64,000 bases of DNA from Haloarcula salinisoli. Lineage in GTDB: Archaea; Halobacteriota; Halobacteria; Halobacteriales; Haloarculaceae. Made by a program: the position numbers and the translations under genes. Location of the stretch: the NCBI RefSeq assembly GCF_019599405.1, contig NZ_RKLQ01000002.1, forward strand, positions 944,052 to 1,008,051, written 5' to 3'. Below the pieces are notes generated by a model, which did not search any database, was not told where the DNA came from, and saw only the letters and a list, made by a program, of their open reading frames with translations. Positions 25,833-34,272 of this stretch are shown here, in pieces. Numbering within the stretch: the first letter of the stretch is position 1; each line of letters begins with the position of its first letter.

Positions 25833-26068
25833 TCGCTCCCCCCGTCCTGCCAGCTCCCGACGGGGTCCAGTTGCGTCTGGTCGTCGATAGTCTCGCCGTC
25901 GGTTCCCGGCACTGTCTCGCCGTCCTGCCAGTAGTCCAGCGCGGACAGAATCGCCGTGTCGTCCATCTCGCCCGACGCCAGCAGTGCTCGGCGTGAGTGG
26001 CTGTGTTTGGCGGCATCGTCGTCGGTACTCCCAACTCCGTCCTGATTTGGCGTGGTATTGTCTTCCAT
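25829..26068 (-). pseudogene. 79-codon remnant of the large G8/dockerin-like protein
   Basis: The frame starts with MEDNTTPNQDGVGSTDDDAA and a Tat-like SHSRRALLAS. It then jumps straight to GEMDDTAILSALDYWQDGET, the dockerin-like tail of the 1251-residue protein at 28532-32287. About 1170 residues are missing at roughly base 25972. The hydrophobic part of the signal and the first calcium loop are lost, so export and binding are doubtful. Its position before the anchor gene, with a 4-base overlap, equals that of the large gene in the second operon. It may be a relic or a short product with a new role. Confidence 0.65.
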
Positions 26069-26479
26069 AGTTTTGCATCGCCACTGGCTTTTAGCGAACG
26101 GTGTTGTGGCAACTCCCTGCGACGTTCACTGTACGACGCTTGCTACTGACTCTCCAGCGGGTACGCTGGTACAAGCGGGGGACACGTCTTTAATTCACAC
26201 CTTGATTAACTAATTTTTCATTCAGAAGTAGAACTATACTCCGTTCCGGTGGCGTCAAGACAGCCTTGCGACGGCACGCTGTGGGCTGTACCGCAAACCC
26301 CTCGAACCGACAGCGCGCTCCGTCTCCAGGCACAAATTGAACGCCGCTGCTCTGGTGACTGTACCAAACTGGACTGAGTTGCTCCCAGGGGTGGCGAATA
26401 TTTCGACGAACGTGTCCTGCTACGTCTCTGAGCTCTCTCGTGTCGGTAACTCGCACAGACCGTTCCTCTGGGGAGACAC
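26069..26479. other. Degenerate intergenic stretch
   Basis: No convincing gene is visible. It contains an AT-rich patch (26192-26220, TTAATTCACACC and TTAACTAATTTTTC) that could be a minus-strand promoter for the 25829-26068 frame, though it is about 130 bases away. The rest looks like decayed sequence equivalent to the region before intact gpmI. Confidence 0.4.
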
Positions 26480-26790
26480 CGTCCGCCGCGGCCGAGACAC
26501 CGAACTTCGACCGGTTTCGCGAAGCCGGTGCGGATTCGACGCTTTCGACACACGGCCGCCGGGTCGGGTTGCCCGAGGGCCAGATGGGCTACAGCGAAGT
26601 CGGCCACCTCAACATCGGTTCCGGGCGCGTCGTCAAGCAGGACTCCGCCGATGTATCCGACGCTGTGGCCCGGTCACGTGGCAACAACCTGCCGGACGAG
26701 GACGACCAGGACCCGCCCATCTTCCAGAACGAACACATCCTGTCGGCGTTCGACTACGCCGAGACGAACGACGGCAAAGTCCACTTCACG
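26480..26790 (+). pseudogene. gpmI: Truncated gpmI fragment
   Basis: About 100 codons match residues ~18-125 of the intact gpmI at 32641, for example DFDRFREAGADSTL versus NFDRFREAGADSTL and GRRVGLPEGQMG. Start codon and first strand are missing, and the match stops inside KVHF, where operator-like DNA begins. The catalytic region reads MGYSEVGH instead of MGNSEVGH. Nucleotide identity is roughly 80 percent by eye. The frame is still open. It cannot encode an active enzyme. Confidence 0.8.
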
Positions 26791-26795
26791 GGCCG

Positions 26796-26890
26796 CGGCG
26801 TGCTGTAACGCACGCCTTAGGGTAAAGCACACCTCACATACCCACTTGATTCTTGCCGACAGTCTCGCAGGCTACCGAGCTCGCTTTGGC
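26796..26890. promoter_or_regulatory. Decayed copy of the 24.35-kb operator region
   Basis: GCGGCGTGCTGTAACGCACGCCTTAGGGTAA-type sequence (26799-26840) aligns with GCGGCGTGCTGTAAAGCACG at 24346-24365 and onward. Both palindromes have been broken by substitutions. It lies downstream of the second anchor gene, in the same relative place as the first operator. Confidence 0.55.
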
Positions 26891-26945
26891 AATTTACGGG
26901 TCTGTCCGACGACCACGGCCAGAGAAACACGCGACGCCGTGGGGC

Positions 26946-28535
26946 TCAGCTACTGAAGCTGAGTGTCGCCACGGCCCGCCGTTCGAACGCCTCAGCGGAC
27001 AGCTCCCCGTCTTTGAACTGCTCCATCCACTCGCTACGAATCTCCCACGTCGCCACCGTCAGGTCCCCGTCGACGATTGTCGCCTCCAGGCGCTGCGTTC
27101 GGACATCGTCGTTGTCGGCCGAGGCGTAGCCGCGTGCGACCTCCCTGACTTCGTCACCGAGCTCTTTGTTGCCTATCTTCTCCGTCGAATAGGTGAGAGT
27201 GCACTTGTCGGGGGCCGCGTGGAAGCTGTGTACTTCGATGTCTGCCTCGCCGTAGCCGTCGCCGGTGTCGGGACTCCCGGTCGTTCCGGACTCAGTCTGT
27301 GAACCACCGCTGACGATCTCGGCAATCGACCCCTCGATAATCGGCTCTTCGGTCACGTTCCGTCGGACGGTTATCATCCCGACGCCGACGGCGAGTAGTA
27401 ACAGTGCGCTGAGACCGACCCCGACGGCGGTGTTCGAATCGTTCTCGGTGTCCGACGCTCCCGATCCGTCGTCGGTCTCGGTGTCCGCGTCGTCTGTTGC
27501 GGGCTCGTCGGGTTCGGACGCCGGTCCGCCAGCCGTCTCGGTCGGTTCACTCGCGGTCGTTTCGTCCGACTCCTCCGCTGTCGTGTTCGACTCGGCGTCA
27601 GTAGTGTTCGACTCGGCGTCGGTGCTACTGTTTTCCGGCGCACTGCTCGTATTGCCGTCCTCGCCGGAGGGGGTATCAGTCTCGCCGCTGTCGCTGGTGT
27701 CGTCGTCGCCGGTGTCGTCGCTACTGCTGTCGCCACTATCGCCACCGCCGCTGTAGTCGTCGCCACCGTCGCTACCATCGCCACCGTCGCTACCATCGCC
27801 ACCGTCGTCACCATCGCTGCCGTCGCCACCGTCACTACCGTCGTCACCATCGCCACCGTCACTACCGTCGTCACCATCGCCACCGTCACTACCGTCGTCA
27901 CCATCGCCACCGTCGTCACCATCGCTGCCGTCGCCACCGTCACTACCGTCGTCACCATCGCTGCCGTCGCCACCGTCACTACCGTCGTCACCATCGCCAC
28001 CGTCACTACCGTCGTCACCATCGCCACCGTCACTACCGTCGTCACCATCGCCACCGTCACTACCGTCGTCACCATCGCTGCCGTCGTCGCTCCCGCTGTC
28101 ACCGCTATCGCCACCGTCGGTCTCGACGGTCACCGTCTCGGTTGCGCTGTCCCGTACGCCCTTTTTATCCGAGGCAGTGGACGTTATTTCGACAGTCCCG
28201 TTCGCCGCGTTCTCCGGCACTGAGACCGTGAGTGTGGGTTCTCGGGTTTCCCCAGGCTCGGTCGACAGGAAGAGCCACTCGGTGTCCGAGTCCTGCCAGT
28301 ACCCACCGTTGTCGGTCCGGTCGACTATCTCCCAGCCGTCGGGCAGGGTCGCGTTCAGCGTGTAGGCGCTATCGTTTTCGCCGGTGTTGGTCAGCGTGAA
28401 CGTGTACGTGACGTTCTCACCGGGCTGGGCCTGTGAGGGTCCGTCTACCGACGTCGTCGCCGGGTCGGCTATCGCCGGTGCCGCAAGCACCGCGAGGAGA
28501 GCGACGACGGCGACACCGAGCAGGGTGCGGTTCAC
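26946..28535 (-). CDS. Membrane-anchored surface protein with Asp/Gly/Ser stalk (paralogue 2)
   Basis: The 529-residue product has a signal peptide (MNRTLLGVAVVALLAVLAAP). An Ig-like domain (about 28-138, QPGENVTYTFTLTNTGEN) and a stalk of GDGSDGDDG-type repeats (about 140-265) follow. Next is a Ser/Thr/Glu linker with several N-x-T sequons. One helix lies at 368-391 with RR after it. The cytoplasmic domain (about 430-529) resembles paralogue 1 (ASADNDDVRTQRLEATIVDG, FKDGELSAEAFERR). It overlaps the large upstream gene by 4 bases. The N- and C-terminal domains are conserved while the stalk is replaced, so the stalk acts as a spacer. Confidence 0.75.
   Translation of the reverse strand: MNRTLLGVAVVALLAVLAAPAIADPATTSVDGPSQAQPGENVTYTFTLTNTGENDSAYTLNATLPDGWEIVDRTDNGGYWQDSDTEWLFLSTEPGETREPTLTVSVPENAANGTVEITSTASDKKGVRDSATETVTVETDGGDSGDSGSDDGSDGDDGSDGGDGDDGSDGGDGDDGSDGGDGDDGSDGGDGSDGDDGSDGGDGSDGDDGGDGDDGSDGGDGDDGSDGGDGDDGSDGGDGSDGDDGGDGSDGGDGSDGGDDYSGGGDSGDSSSDDTGDDDTSDSGETDTPSGEDGNTSSAPENSSTDAESNTTDAESNTTAEESDETTASEPTETAGGPASEPDEPATDDADTETDDGSGASDTENDSNTAVGVGLSALLLLAVGVGMITVRRNVTEEPIIEGSIAEIVSGGSQTESGTTGSPDTGDGYGEADIEVHSFHAAPDKCTLTYSTEKIGNKELGDEVREVARGYASADNDDVRTQRLEATIVDGDLTVATWEIRSEWMEQFKDGELSAEAFERRAVATLSFSS
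27750..28095. repeat. Tandem repeat encoding the Asp/Gly/Ser stalk
   Basis: Short units (CACCGTCACTACCGTCGTCA and CCATCGCCACCGTC types) of 9-18 bases repeat about twenty times. They encode GDGSDGDDGSDGG-like sequence. The pattern is different from the 27-bp repeat in paralogue 1, so the two stalks expanded independently. Confidence 0.8.
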
Positions 28536-31500
28536 TTGTCTCCCCCGCCCTGCCAGCTCTCGACGAGATCCAGTATCTTCTGGTCATCGATTATCTCGCC
28601 GCCGATGCCGGGGACCGGCTCCTCGTCCTGCCAGTACTCGACTGCGTCGAGTATCTCGTCGTCGTCCATCTCCCCGTCGTCGTCCTCGTCGAAGGCCTCG
28701 GAGATCGATTCGGGTTCGTCCGATTCACCGAGCGTCGACGGGTCGACTTCCTCGCCGTCGATCGTGATTTTGACCGGGATGTCTTTGTCCAGCGACCAGC
28801 TGGTAACTTCACCCCCGTAATGATAGTTGTCCTGAGCGCCGCCGATCTCTGCCGACACAGTGCTCTCATCGATGGTATCCACTACGCTAGCGTCCTCGCC
28901 TTTTTTGAGTGTGCCACTGACGGAGAGCTCGTAATCGGATTCCTGGTCGTCGAGCCCATCGATAACTATCTCGTGGATCTCGCCGACCTCGACCTCTTTG
29001 GTGATGTCGCCGGTCTGATCGGCGTCGTCGGTCACTGTCAACGCCACATCGTAGAACCCACCGGTGTCGTAGGTGTGCTCGACGGTCTCGCCGCTGGCAG
29101 TCGAGCCGTCGCCGAAGTCCCACTCGTAGCTGCTGATCGAGCCCTCCGGGGAATTCGACCCGCTCGCGTCGAACGACACCGTCCGCCCGCCCTCGTCCGT
29201 GGTGGAGAACGTGGCCCGCGGCATATCAGTTATGACCTCGCCGTCCTCGTCTTCGTGGTAGAGCGCGTCAGCGGGGATTTCGCCGGACATCCCCCCGCCG
29301 TCCATACGCACTTCGAGGGCGTGACTGGCGCCGAACTCGCTGTACTCGACACGGATCTCGTGCAGGCCTGCTTCCAGTCCGATATGTCCGGTTGAGGTGT
29401 TGGTGGTGTCGTACTCCTCCTGTGCGCCTGTAACTTCCGTTCCGTCGATGTATACTGTCCCCTTCTCGTTCACGATGAAAGTAAACCTGTAGGCCCCACT
29501 CTCGGGAACCTGCAGGTAGCCCTCGTACGTAATATCCTTTTCGTTGGGACTGCCGACCACTCCGAGGTTAATTTGATCATGGACACCGGATCCCCCGGAA
29601 CCGGGGTCGATATTGTCCGAGACGTCGTACTTGACACCGGGCGAGACTGGTCCCGGGTTCGTCGACGGCTCCAACTCGTCGACGACACCGACGGTCTCGG
29701 AGACGAGTTCGCTGGCACCGTCGTCGTCGATGATGTGAGCCGTGATCTCGTGTTCACCGGCCTCCTCGAAACTGGTGGTCATCGACTCACCATTCGAACG
29801 CTGGCCGTCCCCGTACGTCCAAAAGACACGGTCGATGGAGCCGTCGGCGTCACTGAGTCCGGTGACCTCGGCGGTGACGGATTCACCGGTCATTGCCGCC
29901 GGATCGACCGTAACGTCGCCGCTGGGCGATTCGTTCGACCCACCGACCACGCCGCCACTGACATTGGGGTGTGACTCAGCTTCTGGCGGCGTCAGCTCGT
30001 TGAAGATGCTGGTACCGTATTCTGCCTGTAGCTCTGCGTTCGTCTTGCCCGGAATTTCCGATTTCACCTCGTCCAAGCTGCTCAGGCCGAAAATTCCCGG
30101 TACGTCACCCTTGGATTTCAGCCGGTCGACATCTCCGGGATTCTCGAACGGGACGAAATCCGGGTCCTGCTGGTCGAGGTAGACCCGCTCGCCGTCGAGG
30201 TCGATGGTGAGGTCCTGGCCGAACATCTTGTAGGGATGGGTCGAGCCCCACGAGAAATTGAGATCCAGGCCCCTCCCTGACTCCGCACCGAAGTCGATGT
30301 TCTTCATGTGGACGTCCTTCCACTCGTCACCGATCCGGGTGACATGGATGTCGTCACCATTGTCGTAGAAGGTGATGTCCTCGATGGAGTGATTCCACAT
30401 AAAGAGCGACTGGACGCCAACGTCGAACCCTTCGATAATACCGCCCTCGATTTCACTGAAGCGTGGGTAGAAGTTCGGTCGGAACCCGTGGCCGCCGCCG
30501 ACGTCGTTGTTACAGAGCTGTGGGTTCTTCACGTGGAGATAGTCGGCATAGCGCTGTGTGATTGCACACTTGCCGCCCTCGCCCATGCGATTGCCGCCGT
30601 AGCGTCCGTACTTGCCGTACGCATAGATGTTGTAGACGGTGAACGTGTCGACGACCGATTTCTTCACCTCGCTTTTCCCGTCGAATTCCACGTAGTCGAG
30701 GCCGCCACCGGAGGCGAAGGCCGTGTTTCGGGTGAACGACTTGAACGGGAGGTACTTGCTCTTGCTCGTTCCGTCGGGGTCGGCGTCCTCCGGGAGTAGG
30801 CCGTCTTCGATCGCCAGCTCGTTCGGATAGTTCCCCCCGCCCGAGCTGTGTCCGGGGTCCAGCATTTCGCCATACATGGCGTATGCGTATTTATCGTGGC
30901 CGGCCGCGACGCAGTCCTCCATGGCGACGCCCGGGCCCTGGAACCAGAACCCGTGACCCTCGTGGCCGAAGTCCTCGTGCCCCAGGCGGGTTTGTAAGTA
31001 ACCTTTGAAATCGCTCCCGCGCGAACGCAGCGCGAAACATCGCTTGAACGAACCGCGTTCCGGGCCGGACTCGGTCACGAAGCCGGAGCCATACACCTGG
31101 TACGTGATCGAGTCGCGCACGTTCGCGTGCGAGTGGTGATTGACGATGCCCCAGCCCGGGCTGTTCTGGGCGACGACGCCGCTGACCTCGTGTGGCTCGG
31201 CACCCAGCCCGGTCCTGTGGAAGTGCACGGAGTACCGGGACTTGGGGTTCGGTTCGTCGCCGTTGAGCGACTCTTCATCGATTGGTTGCTTGTCGAATTT
31301 GAAGTCCTTGTTGGTGCGGCCCAGATGGATCGTCCGGAAGTTGTGCAGCGACTGGGCGGGCTGCATCACCATCATGTGGCCCTGCCGGTTGATTCGCGCC
31401 TCCTTGTCTGGGTCCCGTTCCTGGACCTCGGACTCCATGACGACGTTGCGGGTGAGGTTCAGGGCGTAGGCGGTCAGCTCGACGTCGAGCTTGTTCTCCG

Positions 31501-32287
31501 GCGGCACGTGGTCGTGTTCGAGCGGTTCGTCGAGTTCCACGGCCGCTCCGGACACGCTCGCGATGGTCCGCTCCTCGTCCTCGTTCTCTTTAGGGTCGAG
31601 TCCAGGGACGACGATCTCGTCGCCCTCGTTCCAGTTGGTCGGTGCCTCCGGTAGCTCCAGTTTCGTATCGCCCGACTTCGGCGCACTCGCGAGCTCGGTC
31701 CAGCTCGTCTTCTCGGCACCGTGAATCTCGAGTTCGCCCATCGTGATGAGCCCCTTGCTGATGCGCTCGGGATCGTTGTCCTTCTCGCTGATGTCCTCGT
31801 GGTGGACGATGGTGATACGAGCCTCGCTGTCCGGTGAAATCGGGTCCGATTCGGTCCCGATATGCATGGTGCTGTCGGGCCGGGTGACGATCGTTTCGAC
31901 GCGAAGGTTGCTGTCGGTGTCCGTGGCGAACTCCAGGGTACCAGCCACGTCCAGTGTCTTGATCTTCTCGGTGACGCTGTCGACGGTAATCGTCACGTCG
32001 GGGTCGATACGGACGGCCTGGCCAGCCGTCGGGACGCCGTTGTCCCAGGTGGCGCCGTCCGACCAGCTCCCGTCCGACGTGGCCGTCGTCGCCGGTGAAC
32101 TGCTGTCGGCGTACTCCGCAGCAGGCTCCTCGGTCGCCTCGGCCGAACCCGTGACCCCGCCCAGTGCTAGCCCAGCGACGCCGACCCCCATCGACGCGAG
32201 CAGTGACCGTCGAGACTGCCGTAGACTGCCCGATTCGGTATCTTCAGTGCTATCCACGCCTCGTTCGTCAGGTGTCTGTTCAGTCAT
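28532..32287 (-). CDS. Large Tat-exported G8/PKD/PA14 surface protein with dockerin-like C-terminus
   Basis: The 1251-residue protein has a Tat signal (SRRSLLASMGVGVAGLALGG, 25-44) and a G8 domain (about 72-200, DGSWSDGATWDNGVPTAGQ). A right-handed beta-helix region (270-690, YSVHFHRTG, GHGFWFQGPG) resembles the G8-helix core of CEMIP/TMEM2-like proteins. Then come PKD 1 (785-868), PA14 (880-1010), PKD 2 (1022-1100, YEWDFGDGS), a small beta domain and a dockerin-like end (1198-1251). The end has EDDDGEMDDDEIL and DDQKILDLVESW as two EF-like half repeats. It probably binds or cuts an extracellular polysaccharide. The anchor gene follows with a 4-base overlap. Confidence 0.8.
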   Translation of the reverse strand: MTEQTPDERGVDSTEDTESGSLRQSRRSLLASMGVGVAGLALGGVTGSAEATEEPAAEYADSSSPATTATSDGSWSDGATWDNGVPTAGQAVRIDPDVTITVDSVTEKIKTLDVAGTLEFATDTDSNLRVETIVTRPDSTMHIGTESDPISPDSEARITIVHHEDISEKDNDPERISKGLITMGELEIHGAEKTSWTELASAPKSGDTKLELPEAPTNWNEGDEIVVPGLDPKENEDEERTIASVSGAAVELDEPLEHDHVPPENKLDVELTAYALNLTRNVVMESEVQERDPDKEARINRQGHMMVMQPAQSLHNFRTIHLGRTNKDFKFDKQPIDEESLNGDEPNPKSRYSVHFHRTGLGAEPHEVSGVVAQNSPGWGIVNHHSHANVRDSITYQVYGSGFVTESGPERGSFKRCFALRSRGSDFKGYLQTRLGHEDFGHEGHGFWFQGPGVAMEDCVAAGHDKYAYAMYGEMLDPGHSSGGGNYPNELAIEDGLLPEDADPDGTSKSKYLPFKSFTRNTAFASGGGLDYVEFDGKSEVKKSVVDTFTVYNIYAYGKYGRYGGNRMGEGGKCAITQRYADYLHVKNPQLCNNDVGGGHGFRPNFYPRFSEIEGGIIEGFDVGVQSLFMWNHSIEDITFYDNGDDIHVTRIGDEWKDVHMKNIDFGAESGRGLDLNFSWGSTHPYKMFGQDLTIDLDGERVYLDQQDPDFVPFENPGDVDRLKSKGDVPGIFGLSSLDEVKSEIPGKTNAELQAEYGTSIFNELTPPEAESHPNVSGGVVGGSNESPSGDVTVDPAAMTGESVTAEVTGLSDADGSIDRVFWTYGDGQRSNGESMTTSFEEAGEHEITAHIIDDDGASELVSETVGVVDELEPSTNPGPVSPGVKYDVSDNIDPGSGGSGVHDQINLGVVGSPNEKDITYEGYLQVPESGAYRFTFIVNEKGTVYIDGTEVTGAQEEYDTTNTSTGHIGLEAGLHEIRVEYSEFGASHALEVRMDGGGMSGEIPADALYHEDEDGEVITDMPRATFSTTDEGGRTVSFDASGSNSPEGSISSYEWDFGDGSTASGETVEHTYDTGGFYDVALTVTDDADQTGDITKEVEVGEIHEIVIDGLDDQESDYELSVSGTLKKGEDASVVDTIDESTVSAEIGGAQDNYHYGGEVTSWSLDKDIPVKITIDGEEVDPSTLGESDEPESISEAFDEDDDGEMDDDEILDAVEYWQDEEPVPGIGGEIIDDQKILDLVESWQGGGDK

Positions 32288-32342
32288 AGGTGTGTCTCCA
32301 CCGCCAGCCCAGCTGGCCCGGAGTAAAATACTGTATCAGAGC

Positions 32343-32353
32343 CATATATTTAA
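32343..32353 (-). promoter_or_regulatory. Probable promoter of the large surface operon
   Basis: The AT-rich tract 32340-32380 includes TTAAATATATG on the minus strand about 60 bases upstream of ATG 32287. It would give a leader of about 30 bases. A second AT-rich box (TATTTATTTTA near 32370) could be a further element. Confidence 0.45.
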
Positions 32354-32389
32354 TAACCTTCTATAGTAAAATAAATACTATCGAACTCG

Positions 32390-32640
32390 AACTTTGGGGC
32401 GGCAGGCAAGGATAGCTTGAACATCCCTCGTACCCGGAACTACCAGTCGAGCCACTGGTTGCCGCCTGTGGGCTGGGACGGCACTTTTCGGGCCTTCAAC
32501 TCGGGCTTGAAGGGTCTCCGAGGGCGATTCAGACGGCTGGTGAAGCCGCCCGCTACTCGGGACGACCCCGGCCACTCCTCGCACCGCCCCAGACTCCCCG
32601 GACCGAAGGGCTATTACCCCGTTCGTGTGACCATTCGCGT
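32390..32640. other. Intergenic region before gpmI
   Basis: No gene is firmly supported. Inverted repeats such as GCCTTCAA (32492-32499) with TTGAAGGG suggest a structured leader or small RNA. A basic 80-codon plus-strand frame is present but is unlike the acidic proteome, so I do not call it. Confidence 0.35.
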
Positions 32641-34200
32641 ATGCAAGTCGGGCTCGTAATCCTCGACGGCTGGGGACTGAATCCGGATACAGATGTACGG
32701 GACGCCGTCGCAGCGGCCGAGACACCGGACTTCGACCGGTTTCGCGAGGCCGGTGCGGACTCGACGCTGCAGACACACGGCCGCCGGGTCGGGTTGCCCG
32801 AGGGCCAGATGGGCAACAGCGAAGTGGGCCATCTCAACATCGGCGCCGGGCGCGTCGTCAAGCAGGACTCGGCCCGCGTCACCGACAGCGTCGCTCGCTC
32901 GCGCGGCGAGAAGGAACCTGACCCCGACGACCAGGACCCGGCCTTCTTCGAGAACGAACATCTCCTCTCTGCCTTCGAGTACGCCGAGGAAAACGACGGC
33001 AAGGTCCACTTCATGGGACTTGTCTCGGACGGTGGCGTCCACTCGTATCAGGACCACCTCCACGCGCTCATCGAACTCGCCGACGAGCGTGGCACTGAAA
33101 CTGTGACCCACGCCTTCACCGACGGCCGCGACACCTCGCCGAAGGGCGGCGAAGGGTACCTCTCACAGCTCGCGTCCCACGCCGAGAAACACGGCACCGG
33201 CCACGTCGCGACGGTGACGGGCCGCTACTACGCCATGGACCGCGACCAGAACTGGGAGCGGACCAGGCGAGCGTACGACGCCGTCGTCGACGCCGACGGT
33301 GACCACGATGTCAGCGCCGCCGTCACCGCCGCCACCGAATCCTACGCCCGTGACACCACCGACGAGTTCATCGAGCCGACCGTCGTGGGCGACTACGCGG
33401 GGATGGCTGAGGGCGACGCGGCCGTCTTCTTCAACTTCCGTTCGGACCGCGCCCGCCAGCTCTCCCGGCTGCTCGCGGATATCCGCCCCGACGCCTGGGG
33501 GGGAGACACCGAGCCGCCGACCATCCGGCTGGTGACGATGACCCAGTACGACAGCACGTTCGACCTGCCCGTCGCTTTCCCGCCGAACCAGCCCGCAGAC
33601 ACCTACGGCGAGGTGCTCTCCGAGGCCGGACTCACGCAGCTCCGGCTGGCCGAATCCGAGAAGTACCCACACGTCACCTACTTCCTCAACGGCGGCCGCG
33701 AGGTCGAGTTCGAGGGCGAGCGCCGGGAGATCGTCGAGTCCCCGGACGTGCCGACCTACGACCTCCAGCCGGAGATGAGCGCGCCCGGCGTCACCGACAC
33801 CGCTATCGACGTGATAGAATCCGAGGACCCTGACGCCCTCGTCCTGAACTACGCCAACCCGGACATGGTCGGCCACACCGGTGACTTCGACGCGGCACAG
33901 ACCGCCGTCGAAGCGGTCGACGAGCAACTCGGCCGGCTTGTCGAGACCATCCACGACGCCGGCGGCCACGTCCTCATCTGTGCCGACCACGGCAACGCCG
34001 ACGACATGGGCACCGAAGAGGACCCACACACCGCCCACACGACCAACCCGGTGCCGTTCATCTACGTCGCGCCGGACGGGACCGCCGACGGGTTGGAGGC
34101 ACGGGACGGCGGCACCCTCGCCGACCTCGCGCCGACCATGCTCTCGCTCATCGACGTCGACCAGCCCGACGCGATGACCGGCGAGCCGCTGGTCGAGTAG
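32641..34200 (+). CDS. gpmI: 2,3-bisphosphoglycerate-independent phosphoglycerate mutase
   Basis: This 519-residue enzyme interconverts 3- and 2-phosphoglycerate in glycolysis and gluconeogenesis. The metal site and phosphoserine region are LVILDGWGLN (residues 4-13) and MGNSEVGHLNIGAGR (57-71). VTGRYYAMDRD, NFRSDRARQLSRL and CADHGNADDM (metal ligands Asp-His) follow. Length is normal. A truncated copy of its 5' part lies at 26480-26790 in the same orientation. Confidence 0.95.
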   Translation: MQVGLVILDGWGLNPDTDVRDAVAAAETPDFDRFREAGADSTLQTHGRRVGLPEGQMGNSEVGHLNIGAGRVVKQDSARVTDSVARSRGEKEPDPDDQDPAFFENEHLLSAFEYAEENDGKVHFMGLVSDGGVHSYQDHLHALIELADERGTETVTHAFTDGRDTSPKGGEGYLSQLASHAEKHGTGHVATVTGRYYAMDRDQNWERTRRAYDAVVDADGDHDVSAAVTAATESYARDTTDEFIEPTVVGDYAGMAEGDAAVFFNFRSDRARQLSRLLADIRPDAWGGDTEPPTIRLVTMTQYDSTFDLPVAFPPNQPADTYGEVLSEAGLTQLRLAESEKYPHVTYFLNGGREVEFEGERREIVESPDVPTYDLQPEMSAPGVTDTAIDVIESEDPDALVLNYANPDMVGHTGDFDAAQTAVEAVDEQLGRLVETIHDAGGHVLICADHGNADDMGTEEDPHTAHTTNPVPFIYVAPDGTADGLEARDGGTLADLAPTMLSLIDVDQPDAMTGEPLVE

Positions 34201-34272
34201 GGTCGCGCCACGGACTACTTCTGCCCCATTGGTTCCTCCCCACCCAGCCCGAACACCAGCTTGGCCTGCCGC

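Noticed and set aside
26190-26607. Minus-strand frames between the two surface operons
   Set aside because: They cross the gpmI fragment and decayed spacer. No start signal, motif or consistent codon use.
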